From Lysinibacillus parviboronicapiens (lineage in GTDB: Bacteria; Bacillota; Bacilli; Bacillales_A; Planococcaceae), in the NCBI RefSeq assembly GCF_003049575.1, contig NZ_PYWI01000010.1, positions 62,001 to 126,000 of the forward strand: a DNA stretch of 64,000 bases. The letters are read 5' to 3'. The notes under the pieces were generated by a model. The model did not search any database. It was not told the DNA's origin and was given only the letters and a program-made list of their open reading frames with translations. Of this stretch, positions 26,658 to 35,975 are shown piece by piece (the stretch's first letter is position 1; each line of letters starts with the position of its first letter). The translations under genes were made by a program, and so were the position numbers.

Positions 26658-28067
26658 ATGCAGGAACGCAGAAAACGACGCGGCCCAATGATTGATTTCC
26701 TATTAATCGGCCTCATTATTACATTAACATCCATTATCCTTGTCATTATCCTTTCAAAGGATGACTTTAAGTTTCAAAAAATTAGTGCTTCGAAAGATTC
26801 AAACTCAGATTCTTTAAATAGTAGTTTATCGACTGAAAGCTCTGCGTTTCCAGGGATACGTATTGTAACAGACGTTTCGAATGATAAACGCACACCATTT
26901 GCCATTCACTATCCACAAACAGAAAATAATGTCTTTAATGATGCCGTAATAAAGTACATAACGGATTCAAAAGAAAACTACTTGTCGGAAATGAAAAAAA
27001 ACGATACTAAAAGTGCAATGGGTGAATTAAATATCAGCTTTGAGACTTTTCCATATCACAAGCAATATTATTCTTTTGTCCTTACAAAAATGCAGTATCT
27101 GGGCGGAGCCAATCACGAAGTTTCTACAAAGACATTTTTCTTTAACAATGAAACAGGTGAACAAATCGATATAAAAACATTATTGCAAAATGACGAAAAT
27201 AACTTGTCCACAATTGCTGCGCATGTCCGTAAAGATTTACAGCAAAATCCTCAACTAAAAGATGAGCTCAATAAAGATGAGTTACTTTCAGCAACGGAGC
27301 CAAAATGGGCAAATTTCGAGCGTTTTGCTCTTGTAGATGATGCGTTACTCTTTTACTTCGATGAATATGAAATTGCCAACGGTGCAGCTGGTGCCCCAAT
27401 TGGGAAACTGCCCCTTTCACTTATTAACCCTTTACTAGCATCTGATTTTCAAATTGAGATGGAGACTATGGAACCGACGGAACCAGCAACTCCAGGAGAT
27501 CCAAATGTTAAGCGCATTGCATTAACTTTTGATGATGGTCCACATCCGATTGTAACAGAACAGATTTTAGACATTCTTGATAAGTATCATGCAAAAGCTA
27601 CCTTCTTTATGCTTGGCAGTCGTGTACAATATTATCCAGATATCGCCAGAGATGTTCTTGCACGTGGACATGAGGTTGGGAACCATACTTGGAACCATCC
27701 TGTATTAACAAAACTACCTTCAGAACAAGTCTTAAAGGAGTATTCTTCAACAGCGGCAGAAATTGAATTAGCTATCAATCAAGGCGCGACTGTCTTTAGA
27801 CCTCCTTACGGCGCAACAAACAAGAACATAAATGCTCAAATTCCAATTCCGGTAGTACTATGGAGCATTGACACAATGGACTGGAAACATCGCAATGCAC
27901 AGCAGTTACTTCCGTATGTAAAAAATAATCTGCACAATAATGCAATTGTCTTAATGCATGACATTCATCAATCAACTGCGGATGGACTTGATGCTGTACT
28001 TGCCTATTTACAAGAACAGGGGTATGAGTTTGTGACAGTTTCTGAAATCCTGCCGTATCGTCAATAA
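26658..28067 (+). CDS. pdaC: Membrane-anchored polysaccharide deacetylase, PdaC-like
   Basis: A 469-residue protein. One N-terminal signal anchor (about 12-32) follows a basic start. A DUF4163/DUF3298-type region covers about 70-265, and a NodB deacetylase domain about 285-465. The five NodB motifs are visible: T-F-D-D-G-P, G-N-H-T-W-N-H-P, R-P-P-Y-G-A, W-S-I-D-T-M-D-W and I-V-L-M-H-D-I-H; metal ligands Asp and two His are intact. Architecture and length match B. subtilis PdaC (467), which deacetylates peptidoglycan N-acetylmuramic acid and confers lysozyme resistance. GAGGGGAG lies about a dozen bases upstream, a little far. A terminator hairpin follows. Confidence 0.88.
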   Translation: MQERRKRRGPMIDFLLIGLIITLTSIILVIILSKDDFKFQKISASKDSNSDSLNSSLSTESSAFPGIRIVTDVSNDKRTPFAIHYPQTENNVFNDAVIKYITDSKENYLSEMKKNDTKSAMGELNISFETFPYHKQYYSFVLTKMQYLGGANHEVSTKTFFFNNETGEQIDIKTLLQNDENNLSTIAAHVRKDLQQNPQLKDELNKDELLSATEPKWANFERFALVDDALLFYFDEYEIANGAAGAPIGKLPLSLINPLLASDFQIEMETMEPTEPATPGDPNVKRIALTFDDGPHPIVTEQILDILDKYHAKATFFMLGSRVQYYPDIARDVLARGHEVGNHTWNHPVLTKLPSEQVLKEYSSTAAEIELAINQGATVFRPPYGATNKNINAQIPIPVVLWSIDTMDWKHRNAQQLLPYVKNNLHNNAIVLMHDIHQSTADGLDAVLAYLQEQGYEFVTVSEILPYRQ

Positions 28068-28116
28068 GCAATGACACCGGATAGTTAAAGAACGTTTATC
28101 ACGATTATCTAAAGAA

Positions 28117-28417
28117 GTGGCTGGAACAAAAGAGAAAAAGTGTTAGATCGACATCAGTCAATCTAACACTTTTTTGCTGTGAACGTTGATGTCCACTACG
28201 GCGGACGCTTTCTAGGGGCGTGGCCTGAGCCTGTAGTCTCAGGCGTTACGCTAATCCCCCAGGAGTCGCCGCCTTCGCTACCATCAACTAGTGCTCTTTT
28301 CTAAATTTTATTTATGCCAAAAGGAAGAACGTCTAAATTTTTCTTCATTTTAGATAACAAAAATTTAATAATACATTTGCTGCTCTTTCTTAAAATTTAA
28401 AGTTTTGTCCCAGCCTC
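28117..28417. mobile_element. MITE-like non-coding repeat element bounded by inverted repeats
   Basis: The 301-base gene-free block starts with GTGGCTGGAACAAAAG and ends with GTTTTGTCCCAGCCTC, whose complement matches the start at 13 of 16 positions. Inside are a terminator-like hairpin (AGTGTTAGAT/ATCTAACACT, 28139-28170), GTTGATG/CATCAAC at 28185 and 28282, and GCCTGAG/CTCAGGC at 28223 and 28238. GAGGCTGGGACAAAAC ends and a GGCGGACGCTTTC...GGAGTCGCCGCC core are, from memory, common repeats in Bacillaceae genomes. Confidence 0.65.
28139..28176 (+). terminator. Terminator hairpin inside the MITE-like element
   Basis: AGTGTTAGAT and ATCTAACACT pair over 10 bases with a 12-base loop, followed by six T. 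It can end the upstream deacetylase transcript. Confidence 0.75.
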
Positions 28418-28422
28418 GTTTT

Positions 28423-30534
28423 TTATTTTATTGGCAGAGTGTCGAGCGATTTGAAGTCCTTCAGCTGATAGCTCTTTACCTCATTGCGGGCAACTGTGTA
28501 TAGAACATCATCTATATAGACGACACGCTGTACGACTTGCTCCCAATCTTCATACTGATCGCCTGAATTTTTACTAATGATATTGCCCTTTAAAACGATA
28601 CCCTTTTCTGCTGTGATTTCATATATTTGTGCGCCTTGGCCCTGATATACGATTTCATCTCCTTGCCCTGCTTCATACAGTACAACTGGGAAGCCATAGT
28701 AATTGTACTCTGTATGACGGAATAACGCTTTAGGATTATACTGCACTTCTGAGTTTGAACCTTTCCCACCAATCTTGACCATTGATTGCTCTTTTGGATT
28801 TTGGAAATCTGATACATCAAATAATGACATTTTCATATTCGTTGTAACGGTAAAGTTACGCTTTGAATAAGCGTCATAACGCTCTTCTGTATCATAACCA
28901 ATACCGATTAAATGTGTGTCATCCAATGGATGTAAATAGTTGCTATAGCCAGGAATTTTCAATTGGCCTAAAACAGTTGGTTTTTTCGGATTCTCTACAT
29001 CAATGACAAAGAGTGGATCAACCTGCTTGAATGTCACGACATATGCCTTTTCTCCCATGAAACGAGCTGAATATACTTTTTCACCAGGAGCTAAATCCTT
29101 CACTGACCCAAGCTCTTTTAAATTTTTATCTAAAATGAAAAGGTGGTTACGTGATACATTTTGTTCATCCCACATATTACCCTCTGTTGTGACGATGCGG
29201 AAATTACCTTTATATTCATCCATTGAATATTGATTCAGTACAGACCCCTTAACTTCAGTTGCACCTACAAAATTCAATGCTGTTCCAGCAATATCCCATT
29301 TAAATACTTGTGTATCTACTTGAGTTGGCAGCCAAATTCTATCCATAACCATTCCGCCTACCATATCTCCACGGTTTCCGTTATAAATCGGTGTCGTTAA
29401 ATACAGTGCATTTTCGGACATGTATAGCCCGCTACTACCGCCTAAATATCCCTTCGTAGTGGCTGTTGCTTTGGCCCCATTTTTCAAATCCACAGCGGTA
29501 ATCAAGCTATACGTACCATCCATAGTGTTTGGTAATATAGAAATTTTCTCAAGCGGTAAACTTTTATAGTCCTTGCTGACTGAACTATCATAAGTTTTTG
29601 GCTTTAAATCCAATGTCTCGCCTTCTTTTAGCATCCAATAATTAGGGTGCATATTACCAATTAAATACAAAGTGTCTTTCGTAATGCGTATATCCTGTAA
29701 GAATCCTTCTTGTGCGACCTCACGTAAAAAATTAGGATTTTTCGGATTTGTTATATCATAAAAAGTTGCTGTTGTCATACTCGTGCCTGTTTTTTCGATA
29801 TATTCATCTCCGATTGCTATTAACACATTATCGTACAAGGCTAGCTTTGAAATATACTGTGATTCTTTTAGCTTGACTGTCGTTGCTAATTTTAAATTTT
29901 TCGGATTGCTGGCATCTACAACAGTTATGCTTTGATCTTTTACCGCATAGATTATGTCATTTTTGACAACGACAATATCCCCTTCTTCTACACCCTCTAC
30001 TTGATTATTTGTCGTAGAGGAGTTGCTTGAATCGCTCAGTGAGTTTGCTTTATCTTCGCTACTTGTATTATTTTCTGTACGTGATTCAGATTCAGCTTCA
30101 CTATTACCATTCGCTAAAATTGCTTTGAAATATTGTTGCAGTTCTTCCTCAGACTTTACAGCTTCCAACTTCTCTACAACCGTAAATGCTATAACATGTG
30201 ATGTTGTTTTAAGCTCACTTGGTGCAAATGCTTGCTTACGGACATGTAATTTATAACTTCCTGGCGCCAACTGACTAACGATAAGTGTTTTATTATCTTC
30301 TCCCAATGTAATGGTCGCAGTCACTTTTCGCCCCTTATCAGTTGTTACATAGACATTTTCTTCCGTAATATTGCTACCTTTTAATGCTTTAGAGAATGAT
30401 GCCTTCCAGCTTTGAGTCGACATAACCGTATTAACTGCCTTTGCCTCAGCTTTTGGTACCATCATAAAAGTAGAGATACCTGGCAATATAGCTAGTACGG
30501 AAATAATCAGAATTGCTATCCACCGATTTTTCAT
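28423..30534 (-). CDS. Secreted beta-propeller domain protein
   Basis: A 703-residue exported protein. The signal peptide covers about residues 1-32 with a cleavage site near A-E-A. A small beta domain resembling bacterial Ig/copper-resistance folds (about 40-125) is followed by a Ser/Asn/Glu-rich linker (about 140-175). The rest is the C-terminal beta-propeller family seen in archaea and Firmicutes, with repeated blades such as I-T-V-V-D-A-S-N-P-K-N, F-Y-D-I-T-N-P-K-N-P and V-I-D-V-E-N-P-K-K-P. The ATG at 30534 has GAAGGAGTGG six bases upstream, while the ATG at 30552 would include that site. The function is unknown; a cell-wall or ligand-binding role is possible. Confidence 0.82.
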   Translation of the reverse strand: MKNRWIAILIISVLAILPGISTFMMVPKAEAKAVNTVMSTQSWKASFSKALKGSNITEENVYVTTDKGRKVTATITLGEDNKTLIVSQLAPGSYKLHVRKQAFAPSELKTTSHVIAFTVVEKLEAVKSEEELQQYFKAILANGNSEAESESRTENNTSSEDKANSLSDSSNSSTTNNQVEGVEEGDIVVVKNDIIYAVKDQSITVVDASNPKNLKLATTVKLKESQYISKLALYDNVLIAIGDEYIEKTGTSMTTATFYDITNPKNPNFLREVAQEGFLQDIRITKDTLYLIGNMHPNYWMLKEGETLDLKPKTYDSSVSKDYKSLPLEKISILPNTMDGTYSLITAVDLKNGAKATATTKGYLGGSSGLYMSENALYLTTPIYNGNRGDMVGGMVMDRIWLPTQVDTQVFKWDIAGTALNFVGATEVKGSVLNQYSMDEYKGNFRIVTTEGNMWDEQNVSRNHLFILDKNLKELGSVKDLAPGEKVYSARFMGEKAYVVTFKQVDPLFVIDVENPKKPTVLGQLKIPGYSNYLHPLDDTHLIGIGYDTEERYDAYSKRNFTVTTNMKMSLFDVSDFQNPKEQSMVKIGGKGSNSEVQYNPKALFRHTEYNYYGFPVVLYEAGQGDEIVYQGQGAQIYEITAEKGIVLKGNIISKNSGDQYEDWEQVVQRVVYIDDVLYTVARNEVKSYQLKDFKSLDTLPIK

Positions 30535-30614
30535 GTTTTTCCACTCCTTCATATACTTGTTTAATCATTAGACTTACAAAAGTTAGGAAAGTTACATTTT
30601 TCTGATAATTTTTT

Positions 30615-30649
30615 CATAAAAAAACGAGGGGAATGAATCCCTCTCGTTT
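30615..30649 (-). terminator. Terminator of the lysine catabolic operon
   Basis: AAACGAG and CTCGTTT with further G-C pairs form a hairpin overlapping the stop codon of the acyl-CoA dehydrogenase gene, followed by T7 in minus direction. Confidence 0.75.
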
Positions 30650-31841
30650 ACTCTTCAAACGGCCATTTAGGTAACATTTTAGCTAATGGTTTATCATTTC
30701 GTCTACCAAGTACATAATCTGCCTGCATTATTGTATGAATTTCCCGTGTACCCTCATAAATTACCGGTGCTTTTGAGTTACGTAAAAAACGCGCAACAGG
30801 ATATTCATCCGAATAGCCGTAAGCTCCATGAATTTGGAGTGCGTCATCCGCTGCTTTATTGGCAAAATCACAGGCTTGCCATTTCGCAAGAGATGTCTCT
30901 CTTGTATTACGGAGACCTTTATTTTTCAACTCACCAACACGATAAACAAGCAAACGGCTCATTTGATAGCCGGCCTCCATCTTCGCAATCATTTGCCCAA
31001 CTAGCTGATGCTCACCAATTGGCTTCCCAAACGTTTCACGCTCATGGCAGTACTTCACGCTCGTCTCAATACATGCTTGAATTAGTCCAACTGCACCGGC
31101 AGCTACTGTAAAACGACCATTATCCAGTGCTGACATCGCAATTTTGAAGCCCTCTCCTTCTTCACCTAGCCTATTTTCTACTGGAACGCGTAAGTCTTCG
31201 AAAAAGAGTTCGCCCGTATTGCCTGCACGAATACCATACTTCCCTTTAATGGCCTTGGAAGTAAAACCAACCATTGAACGTTCAACAATGAAAGCACTGA
31301 TGCCGTGATGCTTTTGAGCTCTATCTGTGTATGCAAAGACGATAAAATGATCGGCAATATCACATAACGAAATCCATGTTTTTTGTCCATTCAGCACATA
31401 AAAATCACCATCACGTATAGCTGTAGTTGACATTGCTGCTACGTCTGAACCTGCGCCCGGCTCCGTTAATGCAAACGCACCAATGCGCACACCCTTTGCC
31501 TGGGGAACAAGATATTGCTTCTTTTGCGCCTCTGTACCCCATTGCATTAAAGTCATGCTATTCAAGCCAGTATGCACCGATACAGCCGTTCGAAAAGCTG
31601 TATCTCCTCGTTCAAGCTCCTCACAGACGATGGCAAGCGCATTATAATCCATGCCACTGCCTCCGTACTTCTCAGGAACACAGACCCCCATCAACCCAAG
31701 CTCTGCAAGTCTTGACCAAATGCTAGCATCGAAGCTTCCTTCTGCATCCCATGTTGCAATTTCTGGTATTATTTCATCATCAACAAACTGGCGTACTGTT
31801 TTACGTAGTATTTCTTGCTCAGTTGTAAATTCGAAATTCAT
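30648..31841 (-). CDS. Acyl-CoA dehydrogenase, possibly glutaryl-CoA type, of the lysine operon
   Basis: A 397-residue FAD flavoprotein. It has the F-A-L-T-E-P-G-A-G-S-D and L-N-G-Q-K-T-W-I-S motifs of acyl-CoA dehydrogenases, R-E-T-F-G-K-P-I for FAD contact, and the catalytic base in Y-E-G-T-R-E near the C terminus (equivalent of Glu376). The ATG at 31841 follows the AGGTG that overlaps the end of the lysine dehydrogenase gene, so translation is coupled. Lysine breakdown through 2-aminoadipate leads to glutaryl-CoA, which needs such an enzyme; that role here is inferred from the operon. It ends in a terminator. Confidence 0.85.
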   Translation of the reverse strand: MNFEFTTEQEILRKTVRQFVDDEIIPEIATWDAEGSFDASIWSRLAELGLMGVCVPEKYGGSGMDYNALAIVCEELERGDTAFRTAVSVHTGLNSMTLMQWGTEAQKKQYLVPQAKGVRIGAFALTEPGAGSDVAAMSTTAIRDGDFYVLNGQKTWISLCDIADHFIVFAYTDRAQKHHGISAFIVERSMVGFTSKAIKGKYGIRAGNTGELFFEDLRVPVENRLGEEGEGFKIAMSALDNGRFTVAAGAVGLIQACIETSVKYCHERETFGKPIGEHQLVGQMIAKMEAGYQMSRLLVYRVGELKNKGLRNTRETSLAKWQACDFANKAADDALQIHGAYGYSDEYPVARFLRNSKAPVIYEGTREIHTIMQADYVLGRRNDKPLAKMLPKWPFEE

Positions 31842-31850
31842 GGTCATCAC

Positions 31851-33026
31851 CTACCATTTCACAATCATTGCAGACTTATGAGACGTCTCTTTAATAACAA
31901 CGCCACGTTTTGCCATTTCCTTAATATACGCATCACCAGGTACAATTGCCTCTGGCGCGAATACACCTCGATTCGTAATCGAGCCTTCACCAATCATTTG
32001 TGCAACTACCGATATTGTATTGGCTGTGGCACGGGCCATTGCCGTCTCGTTAATCGTCAAATCTTTACGTACAATCATTTCATACTCATAAGTAACCTGT
32101 TGTTGTGCTTTTTCACCTGCCACAATCACACGTAACAGCACAGCATCTGGCTTTGTTCCAAGCTCTAATTGCTTCTTAAGTGCCTCTCGTACCACAGCTC
32201 GCACAGGCACCTCCATATTGTCTACCTCAACCTTATTACTAGAATCTAAGAATCCTAAATCTGCTAACAATTTAAACTTCTCAGCATGCCCTTTATAACG
32301 AATCGTTTTATACTCTAGTGTTCGAACATTTGGGAATGTTTTATATAATGTCGATATGCCACCAGATGTATAAAATGCCTCAAGTACCCCAAAACCGTCG
32401 AAATAAATAGGCTCGACCCCCGTTAAGGATGGCACCTCTTGAAGTTTACCTTTTTGAATCATTTTAGAAGGTTCCGTATAGTGGTCAAATACACCATCTA
32501 AAGAAAATACGCGTGTATAGTGAAGGGGTGGCTTTGGCTCTGTTGGTATACCACCGACATATAACTTAATAGATTCTACTTCATCTAATTTTGACGCACC
32601 ATAGCCAGCTAATATATTCACCATGCCTGGAGCTACACCTAAATCAGGAATAATTGTAACACCCTTTGCTTTTGCTTCCTCGTCAAACTCTAAAATCTTT
32701 TCTGTCACACCACCGATATGACCACCTAAGTCTACAGAGTGAACACCCGCTTCAATGGCTGCTCTCGCTACTCGCTCATTGAATGAATAAAATAAAGCAT
32801 TCACAACGACATTTCCTTTTGAGATAACTGACGTCAACGAGTCGTCAGATTCCGCATGAAGCTCTACGACTTCAACTCTATCTGTATGCAACGTGTCAAC
32901 AAAGCTCTGTGCCGTCTTCACATCAATATCTCCTAGAAATACGCGTTCTACATTGCTATTTTTAATTAAATCACGAGCTACCTCTTTCCCCATTAAACCT
33001 GCACCTAATACAACAACTTTCATCAT
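31851..33026 (-). CDS. L-lysine 6-dehydrogenase (saccharopine dehydrogenase family)
   Basis: A 391-residue protein with an N-terminal Rossmann domain, M-M-K-V-V-V-L-G-A-G-L-M-G-K-E. It also carries V-N-A-L-F-Y, G-V-H-S-V-D-L-G-G-H-I-G, I-P-D-L-G-V-A-P-G-M and V-G-G-I-P. From memory these fit the Geobacillus lysine 6-dehydrogenase (about 385 residues) much better than fungal saccharopine reductases. That enzyme oxidises the epsilon carbon of lysine with NAD to allysine, which cyclises to piperideine-6-carboxylate. AAAGGGG precedes the start by about seven bases. It lies between the aldehyde dehydrogenase gene and the acyl-CoA dehydrogenase gene, as expected for lysine catabolism. Confidence 0.85.
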   Translation of the reverse strand: MMKVVVLGAGLMGKEVARDLIKNSNVERVFLGDIDVKTAQSFVDTLHTDRVEVVELHAESDDSLTSVISKGNVVVNALFYSFNERVARAAIEAGVHSVDLGGHIGGVTEKILEFDEEAKAKGVTIIPDLGVAPGMVNILAGYGASKLDEVESIKLYVGGIPTEPKPPLHYTRVFSLDGVFDHYTEPSKMIQKGKLQEVPSLTGVEPIYFDGFGVLEAFYTSGGISTLYKTFPNVRTLEYKTIRYKGHAEKFKLLADLGFLDSSNKVEVDNMEVPVRAVVREALKKQLELGTKPDAVLLRVIVAGEKAQQQVTYEYEMIVRKDLTINETAMARATANTISVVAQMIGEGSITNRGVFAPEAIVPGDAYIKEMAKRGVVIKETSHKSAMIVKW

Positions 33027-33050
33027 TGAACATCCCCTTTCATTGATCTG

Positions 33051-34529
33051 TTACTCTGTATCGATTTGTGCTCTTTGTAATTTCCCGCTGTAATCTATAT
33101 AAATGCTCTTCCATTCTGTATATACATCCAATGCGGCAACGCCTGAATCGCGGTGACCATTCCCCGTGCCCTTTGTTCCACCGAATGGCAAATGAATTTC
33201 AGCACCTGTTGTGCCTGCATTTATATAAACAATACCTGTGTCTAAATCACGTTGTGCACGGAAAATTGTATTAACGTTTTGTGAGAATATAGAGCTAGAT
33301 AAGCCAAATTTCACACCATTATTTACTGCAATTGCTTCATCTAAACTTGCAACTTCAATGAGAGAAACTACCGGCCCAAAAATTTCTTCCTGCGCAATAA
33401 TCATATTAGGTTTCACATTCGTAAACAATGTTGGTTCATAGTAAAACCCTTTATCATAAGGTTCCTCATTTAAAATCCTTCCACCAGCTAGTAATGTTGC
33501 ACCTTCTTGTTTACCAATCTGTACGTAATGATTTATTTTCTCAAGGGCAGCTTTACTGATAACAGGACCGATTTTTACGCTTTCATCTAAGCCGTCTCCA
33601 ATTGTTAAATGCTGCATTGCTTCTAAAAGAAGCTTTTCTAATTCTTCTCTTACATCTTTATGCACGATAACGCGACTACATGCTGTACATCTTTGACCAG
33701 CCGTGCCGAACGCACTCCATAAAATGCCTTCCGCTGCAAGGTGTAAGTCTGCATCGTCCATGACAATAACAGCATTTTTCCCACCCATCTCTAACGAAAC
33801 TTTTTTCAAATGTTTACCACCAAGTTCCGCTACCTTACTCCCTGTCGTAGTAGATCCAGTAAACGAAATCACTTTTACATCTGGATGCTCAATTAATGCT
33901 GTCCCCACAGTTGGTCCTGTACCAAAGACAATATTTGCAACACCAGCTGGCAAACCTATTTCTTGAAAAATTTTACCCATTTCGTAAGCCATCATCGGTG
34001 TTTCATTGGATGGCTTCCAAATAAACGTATTTCCTGCCACAAGCGCAGGAAACGACTTCCATGTAGCAATGGCAACGGGGAAGTTCCAAGGTGTTATTAA
34101 GCCCACAACCCCTATAGGAGCACGTACACTCATGGCAAATTTATTGGCAAGCTCTGATGGTGTTGTCTCCCCAAACAATCGTCGTCCTTCCCCCGCCATA
34201 TAATAAGCCATATCAATACCTTCCTGTACTTCGCCTCTTGCCTCTTCAATAACTTTTCCCATTTCTTTTGTTAAAACAGTAGCTAAGTATTCTTTCTTTT
34301 CCTTCATCTTTTGTCCGATGGCATATAAATAATCTGCACGTTTTGGTGCTGGCACTAGTGCCCATTCTTTTTGTGCTTGCTTTGCTACCGCTACCGCCTC
34401 ATCTACCTCACTTGCCGTTGAGCGCGGTATAGTTGCTAAATGCTCACCGTTTGCAGGGTTCGTCACTGCTATACTTTGTAAATGCGAATGGCTTAACCAT
34501 TCACCGCCAATATAGTTTTTAATATCCAT
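33051..34529 (-). CDS. NAD(P)-dependent aldehyde dehydrogenase, probably aminoadipate semialdehyde type
   Basis: A 492-residue aldehyde dehydrogenase. The oxyanion Asn is in T-P-W-N-F-P, the general base in L-E-M-G-G-K-N and the nucleophilic cysteine in A-G-Q-R-C-T-A-C-S-R. The N-terminal Y-I-G-G-E-W opening is common to the superfamily. The start is ATG at 34529, nine bases after CAGGGG; an earlier in-frame GTG lies within that site. It is first in the operon, 24 bases before lysine 6-dehydrogenase, so the product aminoadipate semialdehyde is the likely substrate, giving 2-aminoadipate. The specificity is inferred from context only. Confidence 0.85.
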   Translation of the reverse strand: MDIKNYIGGEWLSHSHLQSIAVTNPANGEHLATIPRSTASEVDEAVAVAKQAQKEWALVPAPKRADYLYAIGQKMKEKKEYLATVLTKEMGKVIEEARGEVQEGIDMAYYMAGEGRRLFGETTPSELANKFAMSVRAPIGVVGLITPWNFPVAIATWKSFPALVAGNTFIWKPSNETPMMAYEMGKIFQEIGLPAGVANIVFGTGPTVGTALIEHPDVKVISFTGSTTTGSKVAELGGKHLKKVSLEMGGKNAVIVMDDADLHLAAEGILWSAFGTAGQRCTACSRVIVHKDVREELEKLLLEAMQHLTIGDGLDESVKIGPVISKAALEKINHYVQIGKQEGATLLAGGRILNEEPYDKGFYYEPTLFTNVKPNMIIAQEEIFGPVVSLIEVASLDEAIAVNNGVKFGLSSSIFSQNVNTIFRAQRDLDTGIVYINAGTTGAEIHLPFGGTKGTGNGHRDSGVAALDVYTEWKSIYIDYSGKLQRAQIDTE

Positions 34530-34927
34530 TACAAACACCCCCTGAAAGATTTCAATGATGCCTCAGCTGAATTACGCCAAATTTGAAGTAGGCTACTGAC
34601 TGCGAGATGCATTTCATATAGATGCCACACGTTTTAGGTTAACAACTGCGTAATCCCTTCAAAAATTGACTTCCGCTGGAGGATTTACCTTCATTCAACT
34701 TTGTTATTTGAGCACCCATTGAAGAAAGGATGGACCCCACATTCAATGTACAATCCCCCAAAAAATATCTCGCTGAACGAAAATAAATAATACACATTCT
34801 AGTTTTTTATATTCGACATTTTCTAGCTTATTCCCTTTTTTTCTAAAATAATTAATTATGCAGTGAAACTATTGTGCCTTATAATCGTATACAGTAACAA
34901 CAAAATTACTATTGGAGGAATTGCATA
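34530..34927. other. Divergent promoter region of about 400 bases
   Basis: No gene is visible. It separates the lysine catabolic operon from the AIM24-family gene. A TATAAT at 34880 lies 35 bases before that gene's ribosome binding site and could be its -10 element. No clear sigma-54 type -24/-12 signal was found on the operon side. Confidence 0.4.
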
Positions 34928-35728
34928 ATGAATAACCATGAAATTGACTACAAAATATTTGGAGACGACATGCAATACGTGCAAGTTGAACTAGATCCAC
35001 AGGAGACCGTGGTTGCGGAAGCAGGAGCTTTAATGATGATGGATCAAGCTATTGAAATGGAGACTATTTTTGGCGATGGCTCTAAAGGGAATGCGCAAAG
35101 TGGCTTTATGGGGAAATTACTAGGTGCAGGGAAGCGTATAATTACAGGCGAAAGCTTATTCATGACCACATTTACAAACGCTGGTACAGGGAAACGTCAT
35201 GTCTATTTTGCATCCCCTTATCCTGGTAAAATCATTCCAATGGATTTAAGTCAATTGAATGGAAAAATTATTTGTCAAAAGGATGCTTTTTTAGCAGCCG
35301 CTAAAGGCGTTTCTGTTGGTGTCGAATTCCAGAAAAAAATTGGTGTAGGTTTCTTCGGTGGAGAAGGTTTCATTATGCAAAAGCTTGAAGGTGATGGTAT
35401 GGCCTTCGTACATGCTGGTGGTGCTATTCATCAAAAAACTTTACAACCTGGGGAAGTTTTACGTGTTGATACAGGATGTTTAGTCGCTATGACATCCGAT
35501 GTAGATTACAATATCGAAATGGTTGGGGGCGTAAAAACCGCTTTATTTGGTGGTGAAGGTATTTTCTTCGCAACTTTACGTGGCCCTGGTACAGTCTGGG
35601 TTCAATCATTACCATTCAGCCGCTTAGCGAGCCGTATCTTTGCAGCAGCGCCAATTTCACAGGGCGGTGGCGGCAAATCTTCAGGCGAAGGCGGAATTGG
35701 TGGTCTATTTGACATGTTCAATAAATAA
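34928..35728 (+). CDS. AIM24 / TIGR00266 family protein
   Basis: A 266-residue cytoplasmic protein of the AIM24 fold (double-stranded beta helix). Typical segments are V-V-A-E-A-G-A-L-M-M-M, the F-M-T-T-F-T-N strand with G-K-R-H-V-Y-F-A, P-Y-P-G-K-I-I-P, and a glycine-rich C terminus ending in G-G-L-F-D-M-F. TTGGAGGAATTGCATA precedes the ATG. The family is widespread in bacteria and in yeast mitochondria, where it is linked to membrane organisation; no bacterial function is established. The gene is followed by the structured repeat cluster, whose central hairpin can end transcription. Confidence 0.82.
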   Translation: MNNHEIDYKIFGDDMQYVQVELDPQETVVAEAGALMMMDQAIEMETIFGDGSKGNAQSGFMGKLLGAGKRIITGESLFMTTFTNAGTGKRHVYFASPYPGKIIPMDLSQLNGKIICQKDAFLAAAKGVSVGVEFQKKIGVGFFGGEGFIMQKLEGDGMAFVHAGGAIHQKTLQPGEVLRVDTGCLVAMTSDVDYNIEMVGGVKTALFGGEGIFFATLRGPGTVWVQSLPFSRLASRIFAAAPISQGGGGKSSGEGGIGGLFDMFNK

Positions 35729-35763
35729 TAAGTACCATTTATCTTTTAGTCACTAGCAAATAC

Positions 35764-35940
35764 CGGTCAGTTGATTTCCCACCTCTGGGTATCTTACTGA
35801 CCGTTTATACGGGGTAAAGTGAAACTTCAAACAGTGGGGTTTTCTTGATCCCCACTGTTTGCTAGTTGAACCAATCGGGTTTTTACGGTCAGTTGGTCGC
35901 CATCCTATGGGTATCTTACTGACCGTTTATACGGGATAAA
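35764..35940. repeat. Composite structured repeat: two 55-base units around a hairpin (copy B)
   Basis: Units at 35764-35818 and 35886-35940 match at 48 of 55 positions and lie 122 bases apart. Each begins CGGTCAGT and has ACTGACCG in its second half, so each can fold on itself; the inner stem is CCCA/TGGG in the first and CCAT/ATGG in the second. Between them is a hairpin AAACAGTGGGG/CCCCACTGTTT (35829-35860) that can act as terminator, and a conserved TAGTTGAACCAATCGG block. The minus strand of this region matches 4780-4928. Confidence 0.75.
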
Positions 35941-35975
35941 TCGGAGCACATCTCTAGTAGGTTGCGCTCCGCTTT

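Noticed and set aside
34530-34760. Sigma-54 promoter for the lysine operon
   Set aside because: A TGGCAT/TGCAT pair exists on the minus strand but with the wrong spacing (14 instead of 10 bases between the GG and GC).
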